Below, piece after piece: positions 1-11,112 of a stretch of 64,000 nt of DNA. The stretch is from positions 60,491,501-60,555,500 of the forward strand of contig JARZZO010000016.1 in the NCBI GenBank assembly GCA_030544215.1. The letters are read 5' to 3'. The notes under the pieces are model-generated. The model saw only the letters and a list, made by a program, of their open reading frames with translations. It was not told the origin of the DNA and did no database searches. A program made the translations under genes and the position numbers. The DNA comes from Zantedeschia hybrid cultivar (taxonomy: Eukaryota > Streptophyta > Magnoliopsida > Alismatales > Araceae). The stretch's first letter is position 1. The number at the start of each line of letters is the position of its first letter.

Positions 1-53
1 AAGAGGGCAGGTTCCTCCAGCACCTCCATTCACTTCCTCTAGAGCCTCCCCTA

Positions 54-64
54 CTCTGATACCA
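54..64 (-). other. Copia primer-binding site
   Basis: On the minus strand this reads TGGTATCAGAG, the usual primer-binding site of plant Ty1/copia elements (complementary to initiator methionine tRNA). It directly abuts the CA end of the LTR to its right. The internal part of the element would lie to the left, outside the window. Confidence 0.65.
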
Positions 65-424
65 TGTAGAAAAACAAGAAGAAGAGAGGAGGAAGAGAGG
101 AGAGGCACCGAACAATAGCACAAAAGGGTACGGCCACACACACACGGAGGCCACCCTGCACCACTCTTTTATATGATGAGTTGTAGGGTTTACAATAATT
201 GGGCAAGGACAAAAATACCCCTTGCACCAATAAAGACTAAATAAAGAGACAAAACTAATCCCACACACAAAGAGTAAAAGATGAATAATAGAAAGGACAA
301 AGTTACCCCTGACTACAAGTCTAAATTGCACGGTCAATAAGATAGTCTTTTTCCCTCTTAAACTGCACAGTCCATAAAATAGCCTCCCCCCCCCCATGAG
401 CTATCTTTAACCAGACTTCTGACA
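65..424 (-). mobile_element. Copia-type LTR (5' LTR of an element running off the left edge, or part of one)
   Basis: Read on the minus strand, the segment ends in CA directly before the primer-binding site. It contains a TATA-like stretch (TCATATAAAAGAG, near + position 170) followed by a pyrimidine-rich leader, as in LTR promoters. The inner boundary is seen directly. The outer boundary at about 424 is inferred from a TGTCAGAAGTC start and has no target-site duplication to support it. Without the left flank, a solo LTR plus remnant cannot be told from a complete element. Confidence 0.5.
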
Positions 425-1193
425 TATCCACTCGTATCTGAAGCCACCTTGACCTTGTACTTCACACCACTGTGTATAGAGTTGAAGGGCAATAGAATTG
501 AACTTTTAACTTTTTCAATCCTTCAGTCTGTACTAGATAACCCAAAATTTATGGGGTAAAGCTTATGCTATTGACACAAAGATAGTTTTACAGTACTTAA
601 GATTTGTAGGATCCTTGTGTAACAATGGGGTTCCCGCATTCTTTGACACAGGCTGTCTATTGGCTAGATTTGGCCTCAATCCCAGGCCCCACGCACCATC
701 CATCAGCAAGGCCAGGTAATTGGCCAAAACACTCTAACCAAAGCCTAGTCTGGTCAGTTTTATTGAAGCCCATTTGAAGGGCCGACCCAGCTTAAGCAAA
801 ACAGCCTACTCAATTTTTGGAGAAAAATTGTCTTGAATAGTAGTATTCACAAGCACCTTAGGTGAAGACAAACGCATAAGCCACTCACCCATGGCACCCC
901 ATTTTTCTTTATTTTAATCCAGACCCACCAGACTAGTAAGCACAGCCCCAGACCTGGCCCATTTATAAATGGTTCAGTCATTTTTGGCCCCCGATTATCC
1001 ACAGCCTTAAGAGTCAGCCCTAATCCAACGTGACATGGGCCCATATCAAAGTGAAAATTATTTGTCTACATGGTTTTAGGTCTGAGTCAAATTTCTGCTA
1101 ATGGCTCAGCCGCTTTTTCTCAATTCTGTTAAAAAAAACAAAAAAGAATCTAGTTAAAGAGTGGTGTTCTACAGATTTTAATGAATAACTTAC
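425..1193. other. No supported gene
   Basis: Unique-looking, moderately AT-rich DNA. A minus-strand open stretch near 425-520 looks protein-like, but no splice phase joins it to the exon at 1194-1266. I see no further features. Confidence 0.4.
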
Positions 1194-1266
1194 CAAAGAC
1201 CGTGAGCTTATAGCCATTTGGGCTGGATGACAGTCCTTTCACATAGACGATGTTCCTCATAGTGTC
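1194..1266 (-). CDS. Possible first coding exon of an unrecognised gene
   Basis: On the minus strand an acceptor-like TCGTTAG is followed by a short leader and an ATG at 1260-1258. Then come 22 codons beginning MRNIVYVKGL and ending TVF, and a good donor (CTTTG|GTAAGT) at 1194/1193, phase 1. It would be the first coding exon after the leader exon ending at 1578. I do not recognise the protein and could not find a phase-compatible next exon before the LTR at 65-424. The gene may be interrupted by that element or continue left of the window. The splice signals are visible; that this is a real gene is inference. Confidence 0.35.
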
Positions 1267-1752
1267 CTAACGATACCAAGAAGCAAGATGTGCCCATCCA
1301 AGAAAGGAGAAAAAAGAAGCGAGAGAATGAGTGGCAGAGTGCGCGCGCACGTGTGTCTGAATGATACAATCCGCTGCCAGGGTTCAGTCCGCTGGCAGCG
1401 GACTATCCTATCCGATGGCTATTTTTTTCCTTTCAAAAAAGGGGAAACCCATGTGTTGAACCAAAAAATTCTACATATGCATGCATGCATCAAACAACAA
1501 CATGCAACATACAGGCATGTATTTAGGAGTATAGATGTGTGTGTGTGAAGAAATAAAAAAAAGGAAGATGCACATACCTCAAATCTGCAGTCGAAGCTCT
1601 CCACAGCAGCAACAAGAAGCCTCCAAGCCTCTACCAACAGCAGCTTCAAAATCTGCACTCCAACAAGCCAGCGGCAATGATCCTCCAGCACAAAACCTGC
1701 AACTAGGGGCTCAGCCGGCCAGCAGGGAGAGAGAAAGGGGGGCTGCAGGGAG

Positions 1753-1795
1753 AGAGAGAGAGGGAGAATCGCAGGAGAGAGAGAGAGAGAGCCAC
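1753..1795. repeat. (GA)n microsatellite
   Basis: Runs of GAGAGA interrupted by single changes, inside the putative leader exon. On the transcribed minus strand these are CT runs. Confidence 0.8.
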
Positions 1796-1997
1796 AGAGA
1801 TGGGGGGGAGCAATAAACAAAAAAAAAGAGAAAGAGAGACCGACCGGCTCCTCCCCATCCCGATTCCAACTCTCCTCCATCCTCATCCGCATCCTCATCC
1901 CCCTCTCATCCTTATCCCCTCTCATCCTCATCCCCTCTCCATCTCCAACTCTCCCTCTCTCACCCGACGGACATCTGCCCCCCCTACCAGCGCCTAG

Positions 1998-2030
1998 TTG
2001 GCACCGGTAGGGGGTGCCACCGGTGCCCGA
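1998..2030. repeat. GC-rich inverted repeat
   Basis: Two near-complementary copies of GGCACCGGT / ACCGGTGCC separated by about 10 bases can form a stable hairpin in the putative leader. Confidence 0.5.
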
Positions 2031-2265
2031 CGTGGGCTCCCTCCAAGGCCTATAAGAAGGCCTCCTTCGGCAGCCTCCGAGCCCCCCGGATCCCGGCCTC
2101 TTGCTCCCGGCTGCCTCCTCTCTCCAACGCACAAGAAGCTCCCCCACAAGAAGCTCCTGCCGCAGCCTCCTACGCTCCAAGCCTGCAAGAAAGAAATGAG
2201 GAAAAAGAAGAGAAGGCCTATATTTAGGCTCGTAATTTTGTTTTGGGAAAAAGAAGTTCATATTT

Positions 2266-2273
2266 TTTATATA
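2266..2273 (-). promoter_or_regulatory. TATA box candidate
   Basis: Minus-strand TATATAAA about 30 bases before the start of the GC-rich leader. The satellite-like array lies directly upstream of it. Confidence 0.35.
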
Positions 2274-2306
2274 GATCAATTTCCGTATGAATTACATGTT
2301 TTCTTA

Positions 2307-3790
2307 AGATGGTTCTGCCATATCGGTTGGTCGGCCATCTAAAATTAATTTAATAAGATAATAAAAAGATGGTTCTACCATATTGGTTGGTACGCCATAG
2401 ACTTAAAAATCAAAAATTAAAATAAGATGGTTCTGCCATATCGTTTGGTCGGCCATCTAAAATTAATTTAATAAGATAATAAAAATATGGTCCTTCCATA
2501 TCGGTTGGTTGGCCATCAAATTAAAAATAAGATAAAATAAAAATAATGATTCTGCCATATTCGTTGGTTGGCCATCTAAAATTAATTTAAAAATCAGAAA
2601 ATAATAATTAAACAAAATAGTTCTTCCATATTGGTTAGTTGGCCATTAAAATGTAAAATAAATATAAAAAATAAAAATAAATAAAATAAATTAATGGTTC
2701 TTCCATATTAGTTAGTTGGCCATTTAAATATAAAATAAATATAAAAATAAAAAATAAATAAAATAAAAATAATGGTTCTGCTATATTGGTTGGTTGGCCA
2801 TCTAAAATTTAAATAGAAAATAGAAAATAAAGAATTAAAGATAATTTTTCTTCCATATTGGTTGATTGGCCATCCAAAAAAAAAGGAATTAAAATAATAA
2901 AACAGAAAATAATAAGTTAAAAATAATAGTTCTTCCATATTGATTGGTTGGCCATTCAATAAAATAAACTTAAAATAACAAAACAGAAAATAATAAATTA
3001 AGAATAATGGTTCTTCCACATTGGTTGGGCAGCCATTCAATAATAAATTAACTTAAAAAATAGAAAATAATAGATTAAAAATAATGGTTCTTCTATATTG
3101 GTTGGTTGGCCATTAAATAAAATAAAAAAATAAAAAATAAAAAGATAATAAAATTAATGGTTCTTCCATATTGGTTGGTTGGCCATTAAATAAAATTAAA
3201 AAAAACAGAAAATAAAAAGATAATAAAATTAATGGTTCTTCCATATTGGTTGGTTGGCCATCTAAAATTAACTTAAATAAAAAAAACAGAAATCAATAAA
3301 TAATGAAAATGGTTCTTCCATATTCGTTGGTTGGCCATTAAATAAAATAAAAACAGAAAATAAAAGGATAATAAAAATAATGGTTCTTCCATATTGGTTG
3401 GTTGACCATTCAATAAAATAAACTTAAAATAATAAAACAAAAAATATTAAATTAAAAATAATGGTTCTTCCATATTGGTTGGTTGGCCATCTAAAATTAA
3501 CTTAAATAAAAAAAACAGAAATCAATAAATAATGAAAATGGTTCTTCCATATTAGTTGGTTGGCCATTAAATAAAATAAAAACATAAAATAAAAGGATAA
3601 TAAAAATAATGGTTCTTCCATATTGGTTGGTTAACCATTCAATAAAATAAACTTAAAATAATAAAACAGAAAATAATAAATTAAAAAGAATGGTTCTTCT
3701 ATATTGATTGGTTGGCCATCTAAAATTAACTTAAATAAAAAAAACAGAAATCAATAAATAATGAAAATGGTTCTTCCATAATATTTGGTA
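2307..3790. repeat. Satellite-like tandem array with conserved core
   Basis: About 21 copies of a 30-35 bp core (ATGGTTCTTCCATATTGGTT then GGTTGGCCAT), spaced 58-82 bp apart by AT-rich spacers made mostly of A runs with short T and C interruptions. Cores stay recognisable (PyTTCCATATTGGTTGG) while spacers vary in length and content. Left-hand copies use CTGCCATATCGG and later ones CTTCCATATTGG, so sub-variants cluster by position. Open frames across it are periodic by-products and not genes. Confidence 0.9.
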
Positions 3791-4885
3791 GACTAAAAAT
3801 ATGTTAATCAATCAATTAAATTAATCAACTAAGTTAATTAATTCAACTAATCAATTAGTTCAACTAATTAAGTTAACAAACTTGATAATCTACCAACTAA
3901 TTCAAACAATTAAATCAACAAATTTAATAATTAACCAATTAATTTAATTTAATTTGTTAATCAATCAGTTAACTTAACTAATTAAGTTAATTTGTTAAGT
4001 CATTAAATCAACCAATTAAGTGAACAAATTTATTAATCAACTAATTAAATTAACTAAATTAAGTTGTTAACCAACTAATTAATTTAACAAGTTTATTAAC
4101 CAATCAATCAACCAACCAAATTAAGTTATGAATCAATCAATTAACTTAACTTATCAATCAACTAATCAAATTAAACTGTTAATCAATCAATTAAGCTAAG
4201 TTGTTAATCAATTAACCAATTAAATCAATAAAAATCTGTTAATTAATTAATTAACAAAATATGTTAATCAATCAATTAACTTAACTAATTAAGTTAATTT
4301 GTTAACTCATTCAACCAATCAAACTAACAAGTTTGTTAATTAATTAATTCAATTAAATTAAACTGTTAATTAATCGATCAACAAATATGTTAATCAATCA
4401 ATCAACTTAACTAATTAAGTTGAAATTGTTAACCAATCAATTAAATAAATTAATAAATATGTTAATTAATCAATTAATTTAACTAATTAAGTTAAAATTG
4501 TTAATCAATCAACTAATTAAGTTAACCAATTTGTTAATAAACTAATCAATCAACCAATTCAATTAACAAACTTATTAATCAATCAATTAATTTAGCCAAT
4601 TAAGTTAAAATTGTTAATCAATTAACCAATTAAATTAACAAACTTGTTAATTAAGTAATTAAGTTAAATTTGTTAATCAATCAACTAATTCAACTAACAA
4701 GTTTGTTAATTAATCGATTAACTTAACCAATTAAGTTAATTTGTTAATTCAATCAATTAAATTAACAAAAATTTGTTAATTAACCAATTAACTTAATCAA
4801 TTAAGTTAATATGTTAATTAATATATTAATCAGTAAACTAATTCAACCAATTAAATTAACAAATTTGTTAATCAACTAATTAAAT
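3791..4885. repeat. TTAA-rich low-complexity tract
   Basis: About 1.1 kb built almost wholly from short words such as TTAATCAATCAATTAA, AACTAATTAAGTTAA and TGTTAATCAA, with isolated G or C bases and almost no GG, CC or CG. Many words are self-complementary. It sits between the ordered array on its left and decayed array units on its right. Confidence 0.85.
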
Positions 4886-5340
4886 AAACATGGCTCTTCC
4901 ATATCGGTTGGATAACCCAGGTCCTTCTTTTCAAATAAAAAAAAGGGTAATAAAAAAATTATCAGGTTCATTCATACTGGTTGAATGGCCTAAATTTAAT
5001 GGTTCTATCCTATTGTTGGACTGACCACTTGATTAATGGTTCACTCTTATTGGTAGAGTGACCAAAGGTTATGATTATTGATTCATCCCTATCAATAGGT
5101 ATAGTCGGTGATTTTTATGGTTCTATCCTAATTGGGGGCCAGGCTACGAAATCGTGATTATCCTATTTATAAATGGACCAATAAGAATAATGTTTTGTTC
5201 ATTTTTATCGATAGGGTAACCATTAATTAAAGTGTTTATTTCCTATTGATGGATTAATCATTAAATTCTAGTTCATTCATACTGGTTAAATGACCTAAAA
5301 TAACTTTATAGTTCCTTCATATTGGTTAAAGGACCATTGA
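4886..5340. repeat. Decayed copies of the 2.3-3.8 kb array core
   Basis: Recognisable but diverged cores occur near 4890 (GGCTCTTCCATATCGGTTGG), 4970, 5000, 5035, 5118, 5264 and 5310, all of the form GGTTC-(A/T)-TC-CTATTGGTT-GACC. The TTAA-rich tract therefore appears to sit inside a once longer array. Confidence 0.65.
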
Positions 5341-5930
5341 AGAATATTCTTAATTATATGGCAGCCTTCATGCCTCATCAATTAAGAGTGTCTTTTAAGC
5401 AGTCTATGTCTTTTCAAAAAGTCTCAAATGAAAAGACATGCTGCCTAAATAATCTTCCATCTTTTTAAAAGATAATTAAAAGATAATTTCAAAAAATCTT
5501 CCACAAAATATCCACTTATTTGAGAGAACTCAAATATCCTTTAAGTATCCTCTAAAGGATATCCATGGAATTTTCCTCACTAAAAAGGGACAAAAAGTGA
5601 CTTGCATGCCTGTAATTAATCTTACTTATTCATGCTTTCTTTAAGCCTTAATTAGATGGTTAATCAAGGGTTACCAATCTTTGATTGATGTAATTAATAC
5701 TAACTAAGGTTAGTGGGGAGAGGTCAAAAGCACAGATCCATAGTCGATCCAGAAGTCATTCAAACTTTGAGAATTAATCCTAAAAGTTTGCCTAAAAGAA
5801 AAGAGAATATGTTTCCAAAAACTTAAAATTCTCTTTTCAAATCAAGATTTCCACAAAGATTTTCAAATCCGACAAAGATTTTTCAAAATCAAAATGGGAG
5901 TCTCACACCATGCCCCCCATGGGCATAAAC
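5341..5930. other. AT-rich intergenic DNA, nothing recognised
   Basis: No exon-like segment, repeat family or RNA gene that I can support. Confidence 0.5.
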
Positions 5931-6402
5931 ATAGTTAAATATGGCACGGGTATTATACGGTAAAATTTCATTTGGATAAAATTCGGTTTAAACTTTGAAT
6001 GAGACGGTCAAAAACTCGGTCAAATAATTAAAAGATTAAAAAAAGTTTCAGCAAGACATATATAAATACTTTTATCAAGATTTTTAAAAAGTTAAAATAA
6101 AAACTATAATCATATAATAAATAGTTATTAATCAAATCATGAGCTTTTTGTCAATGAAAAAATAAGTTTTTATGATATAACCTCATGTTCTATAATATTT
6201 AATAGAAAATGTCTTATTTTAAGTCAATAATATAGTGTATTAAATGGAAAGTATTGAACATTTTTGTATTATACGCGAATAGAACGGTTGGTGTCAAAAA
6301 AACAAGTATTTTTCCAAAAGTGCGGCATACAGGAGTTTAATTCGGAAATTTAAAAGTACACGAATTATATGTGTATTATAAAGTATTTAACTAACTATGG
6401 GC
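5931..6402. mobile_element. Candidate TIR element (MITE-like)
   Basis: The left end carries CATAGTTAAATATGGC and the right end, reverse-complemented, carries CCATAGTTAGTTAAATAC. The interior is AT-rich and non-coding. No clear target-site duplication was found, so the boundaries are approximate. Confidence 0.35.
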
Positions 6403-6547
6403 GGAAACCACCGGCATGAAATGCAGCACATGACGTGGAAGCAAAGGCGACCCTGCATGCAACAAGCATGATCGGATGGCCCAAAACATTTTATTTTATT
6501 TGTTCAAACCTTTCTTTCTCAAGACCCCTACCCCTCCTAGAATGCTA

Positions 6548-6592
6548 TATATATATGATGTATGTATGTATGTAGGGGGGGAGAGAGAGAGA
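6548..6592. repeat. Compound microsatellite
   Basis: (TA)n, then (TGTA)n, a G run and (GA)n in succession, directly left of the MITE at 6599. Confidence 0.8.
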
Positions 6593-6598
6593 TGAATG

Positions 6599-7031
6599 CT
6601 ACAATGCGACAGGGGCAGTTGGTGCAACCCCCTCGCACAGAAAAAATGGACCTTTAGATCTCAACCCAAAGGTTAACAAAAATTTAAAACAAAGAAATAA
6701 AATGTTCCACAGAACAGTTCCACCTGTGCGGAATGCGAGCTCTGCCCCACACGGAAACGGCATTCCACGTGGGCAGAACTGTTCCGCCCGTGCAGAACGT
6801 GTCGTCCGATCTAAGGATCGGACGGTTGTTTTTTTTTTTTTTTTTTGGGGGGGGGGGCACTCCTTCCCTCTCCCACATCCCTACCCCTCTGTGAATTATA
6901 GGGGCCGAAGGCACCGCAACACAAATTTATTTTTTAAAAATAATTAATATCGTTAGATTAAGTCATTAAGATCTAACAATTCATCTTCTTCGTGAGACAG
7001 AGTTGCACCAACTGCCTCCGTTGCACTGTAG
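6599..7031. mobile_element. MITE with ~30 bp terminal inverted repeats
   Basis: The first 30 bases begin CTACAATGCGACAGG and end GGCAGTTGGTGCAAC. The reverse complement of 7002-7031 begins CTACAGTGCAACGG and ends the same way, with four to five mismatches. The interior has T and G homopolymers and GTTCCAC-type repeats and no gene. Both flanks are GA-rich, so the target-site duplication is masked and the superfamily is not assignable. Confidence 0.7.
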
Positions 7032-7429
7032 AGAGAGAGAAAGAGATGGGGAAGATCATATTTCTGCTACTCAACCCCCTTGACAAACAGGCAGAAGGAT
7101 CCCATTGTCTTGGATTGGCTAAATAGGATGAGGTTTGAACCATATAGCCAATCAGGAGTTTTATAACCTTGACGAAACTATCATAGACCAGCATCAGACT
7201 CCTGCAATGATGATGATGAAAGTTGTTGCTGGTAAAGGGGAGAAAGCATTTACGTACAGAAGTAATGAAAAATCTAGGGAACAGAAACCTAAAGACACAT
7301 CGTGTAAAACCAATGAGAGACAACAGGGAAAAAAGGGGCATCCAGCTATTGGTGTTAAAAGACAACACATACCGCCCATATGGTTGTTTAGATATACTTT
7401 ATTGTAGATATTGCATATGCAGTATATGC
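7032..7429. other. No confident gene
   Basis: A plus-strand open frame at 7135-7407 has no start or splice context I trust. The segment could be the degraded edge of the gene piece to its right. Confidence 0.3.
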
Positions 7430-7848
7430 CTATCTTAAAATTGGCTGGCGAATTCTCTTTTCTGCAGTATTGAGAGATGTACCATCCACTTGCATGGTGA
7501 TAAAGTCACCTTGTTGCATTTATAACCTCTATGGTCGGACCATTGTTCCCCAAGAAAGAATTTAAAATGACAGCAGATCCAATAACTGATGGACACTGCC
7601 AAGACTCCCTAACACCATAAAGAAGATCCCCGCTGCGTGTAGTCAAACAGGCAACTTCATGCATCTGACTCTGGGCTGTAATGCCAAAACCAGCCAATTC
7701 CTCACAAATTGACTAAAAAAATCAGACAATCCTGGCTAATTGTCACTTGTCGGACGCTGAGATCAAATAAGGGATGCAATTGGCACAGTCAGATTCACAA
7801 CCCAACCCCATTCTTGGAAGCAATGCACACATGGTGTTATACATGTCT
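7430..7848 (-). pseudogene. Piece of an unrecognised protein-coding gene, probably broken
   Basis: On the minus strand a polypyrimidine tract and AG at 7714-7713 are followed by 67 open codons starting SICEELAGFG, through CLTTRSGDLLYGVRESWQC, to EVINATR, with a donor-like AAG|GTGACT at 7510/7509. The composition (Cys, Trp, aromatic, Gly) looks like a conserved exon. After the donor, a frame shifted by one base stays protein-like (ITMQVDGTSLNTAEKR) to a stop near 7433. This suggests either a one-base frameshift in a longer exon or a chance frame. A further protein-like stretch (MYNTMCALLPRMGLG) lies at about 7750-7848. I cannot name the family. Confidence 0.4.
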
Positions 7849-8284
7849 GAAATTGTGGGGTTTGTCCTCTGGGATTTGCTATTCTGGGGAAGGGAATGGG
7901 TGAGAACGAGTAGCTGAAATAATGTATATATGGTTTAAATTTTCTTACATTCCCTATAATCCTCTGGATTCTAGAGTACAAGTGCTTTTGTGCAGGCAGG
8001 CTTTTCCCCTTTCTCAAGGAAACTTTAATAGACCAAACAAACTAATCAACAGTCAACTAAGCTTTAAAAGAACAGCTCACCTTTGAGGGTGTAGAACAAA
8101 ATAGATTCACTACAAATACGTTACTCCTCTCTGACAATATTGAAAATGAGGGAGCACTTTTTTAAAAAAAAGCAACCATCTAGGCACCTAGGGGCTCAGG
8201 CACCATAACTGGTATCGCCTCAAAAAAAATTTCATATCTAGCCGATCACCTTTCGTTACCTAATAATTACTTAAAGGGAAAGGA
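7849..8284. other. No supported feature
   Basis: No gene or repeat recognised in this stretch. Confidence 0.4.
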
Positions 8285-11112
8285 TTCAACGCACCCTAGG
8301 GCGCATCTAAGTTAGATGCCCCCCACCTTAAAAACCCACCCTCCCCATGTAAAAAATAAAAATAAAAATTGTCAAAAAAATGTAAATAATCAAATAGGCC
8401 CCTTAGGGTTGTTCTCATCCATGGAGCTTTAATTTTCATCATCTGATCTTGAAAATAAATCGGAACCGTCCAATCGGGTATGCATCAAAAAACCATGTCT
8501 AAAGATATTGCAAATATGGTCAAAAAAATAGGAAATTTGTCATATTAACCCTTATAATTAACATCCCCTGGAGTTTTAATTTTGATTCCCAACGAAGGAC
8601 ACATTTGATTGGACGGCTATGGTTGAGTTTTTTTATCCAACGGAGAGAATTAAATCTCAAGGGATGGAAACCAACCTAGAAAGGGATATTTTAATATTTT
8701 TAAATTTTTGGTGATTTTTATTTTTTAATATTGGGATGATTAAGAAAGTCAAATTGACTTTCTTCTCACAAGGAAGACAAATCGTGCTCTATGCAAGGAT
8801 TGCAAAGTTATTTTTAGAGAGGCCTTAACAAGTCAACATAGGTTAGTGGTCTTAAATATTAAGATCAAGAGGTGGTCGGATATGTTTAGAAGAAAGACTG
8901 CAACTAGAACAAGGTGGTGGGAATTAAAATGGATGAAGCAAGTGATGTTTAAGAATGAACTTCTTAAGATGGAAGATTGGAAGTCGGATATGAAGGCCAA
9001 TACTATGTGGATAGATATGGCCTCAAAGATTAGAGAAATACCTAGAAAGATGCTTAAAGAGTCTAAAGAATATGGCCCACCCACAAGGGAGAGATGGTGG
9101 TGGAATGAGGAGGTACAAAAGGCAGTGAAGAGTAAAAGAGAATGATACAAAAGATTGCTAAAATGTGATAATAATGAGGCTTATGAACAATACAAAATAA
9201 CAAAAAAAGAAGCAAAAAAAAATTATTAGTTGGACAAGAGCTCAAGTCTTTGAAAAGATGTATGAGAAACTTGGAACTAAGGAAGGGGAAAAAGATATTT
9301 ATAGATTGGGAAGGATGAGATAGAGAAAATGTGGAGATCTTAACCAAGTTAGGTACATCAAAGATAAGGAAGGAAAGGTTTTAATGAAAGATGGGGACAT
9401 CAGAGAAAAGTGGAGAAGCTACTTTGACAATCTTTTTAATGATAGTCATAGTGAAAACATAGTGGACATAGAATACAACAAAACATAATGTGAACTATAC
9501 TAGAAGAATTAGATTTTCGGAAGTCAATGAAGCATTTAAGATGATGAAAGTAGGTAAAGCTTGTGGCCCTGATGGAATCCCTATTGAAGTGTATAAATGT
9601 TTGGAAGATGTAGGAGTGGAATAGTTAACCCAACTATTTAATAAGATCCTAGCCTCTAAACAAATGCTAGATGAATAGAGGAAGAGTACTCTTGTACTTA
9701 TTTTTAAAAACAAAAGAGATATCCATAGTTGCTCAAGCTATAGAGGAATTAAACTTATGAGTCATACTATGAAATTGTGGGAGAAAGTTGTAGAACATCG
9801 TTTATCTTGTGACACAACTATCTCGGCCAACCAACTCGGCTTTATGTCCGATCGATCAACTATGGAAGCTAACTTTCTCATTTGGAGCTTAATGTAAAAT
9901 ATAAAGATATGAAAAAAGATCTGCATATGGTGTTCATCGATTTAAAGAAGGCTTATGCTAGAGTTCCAAAAGATGTCTTGTCGTAGGTGTTGGAGCGCAA
10001 GAGGGTATCTACTAGGTACATACAAGTGTTAAAAGATATGTATGAAAGAACAACTACTAGTGTATGCACGGTTGGATGGAAAACAAGAGATTTTCCTATT
10101 TTAGTTGACTTGCATCAAGGATCAGCAGTAAGCCCTTATCTTTTCACATTAGTTATAGGTGAAAAGGATATATAAGAGGACATTCTGTGGGGCATGATGT
10201 TTGCAGATGATATTGTGTTGATAGATAAGACGCAAAAGAGAGTTAATAGAAAGCTAGAGCTTTGGAGGAACATTTTAGAGTCTAAGGATTTTAGGTTAAG
10301 TAGACCTAAGATAGAATACATGCATTGTACATTTAGTGAAGGTCGGAAGGGCGAAAAGGAAAGAGTTAGCTTGGATGGGATGGCAATACCCCAAAGCGCC
10401 CATTTTAAATATCTTGGTTCGATCCTCCAAGAAGATGGAGAGTGCAAGGAGGGTGTTAGTCATAGGATTAAAGCAAGATGGGTGAAGTGGAGATTTGCCA
10501 CGAAAATCTTATGTGACTGCAAGATTCCAACGAAGTTGAAAAGAAAAATTCTACCGTATAGCGATAAGATCCGCAATGTTGTATGGTAGCAAGGGTTAGG
10601 CGATGGAAGTGACAATATATCTTCAAGATGAGTGTTGCTGACATGAGAATATTAAGGTAGATGTATAGGCATATAGGCATACTAGGCTAGATAAAATTCG
10701 AAATGAGTATATCGAAGAAAATGTGGGAGTAGTATCAATTGAGGACAAATTGAGAGAATGGAGATTGAGATGGTTTGGGCATGTTAGGCATAGACCTAGG
10801 GAGACTCCAGTTAAAAAAGTGGAGCATATTAGGAGAGGAAGGGAAGAGAGGGAGGGGTAGACCTAAATTAACTTGGAGGAGAGTAGTCTAATATAATTTG
10901 GAGGCTTTAAACCTTCCAGAAGAGGTAGCCTAAAATCATGTAGATTGGAGACAGAGAATCCATATAGCTAACCCTAATTAATTTGGAATCAAGACTTAGT
11001 TGAGTTAAGTTGAGTTGAGAGTGGAGGGATGGTTTTTTTTTTTTTCCTTCTTCTTTTGTTGGGGGGGGGCGGGGAAGCATCTAAGTTAGATGCACCTTGG
11101 GGGGCATTATAG
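8285..11112. mobile_element. MITE split by a LINE insertion
   Basis: The left end (8289-8329) and right end (11070-11112) are imperfect inverted repeats: AACGCACCCTAGGGCGCATC against AATGCCCCCCAAGGTGCATC after reverse complementing. Each contains the perfect 17-base palindrome GCATCTAAGTTAGATGC (8303-8319 and 11077-11093). Subtracting the RTE LINE at about 8745-11020 leaves an element of roughly 550 bp. Confidence 0.5.
8745..11020 (+). mobile_element. RTE-type LINE, 5'-truncated and decayed
   Basis: The plus strand encodes, in shifting frames, the end of an endonuclease (FFSQGRQ..LYARIAKL, RRKTATRTRWWELKWMKQ) and a reverse transcriptase with ACGPDGIPIEVYKC-like, TLVLIFKNKRDIHSCSSYR-like, MVFIDLKKAY, GSAVSPYLFTL and FADDIVLID motifs. 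The C-terminal part follows (FKYLGSILQEDGEC, RWFGHVRHRPRETPVKK). This arrangement is known from plant RTE-clade elements. The 3' end is a TTGAGTTAAGTTGAGTTGAG-type repeat rather than poly(A), also usual for RTE. Stops and frameshifts are frequent, so it is inactive. It begins inside the endonuclease, a typical 5' truncation. Confidence 0.85.

Larger units (their letters stand above)
1578..2240 (-). other. Probable 5' leader exon of the minus-strand gene
   Basis: A strong donor (TTTGAG|GTATGTG) ends this segment at 1578. A TATA box at 2266-2273 would place transcription start near 2240. The exon is GC-rich with (GA)n runs and a long chance reading frame through the leader, so I do not call that frame a protein. 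It would splice to the ATG exon at 1266. Confidence 0.35.

Noticed and set aside
1419..2279. 286-codon minus-strand open frame
   Set aside because: Low-complexity Arg/Ser/Pro/Leu content over microsatellites. It fits a leader exon with a chance frame better than a protein.
2307..3790. CRISPR-like look of repeats and spacers
   Set aside because: Spacers are simple AT-rich sequence, units vary in length, and the genome is a plant's.
6973..7407. Open frames on both strands right of the MITE
   Set aside because: No consistent splice borders or conserved character, and part of one frame runs into the MITE TIR.
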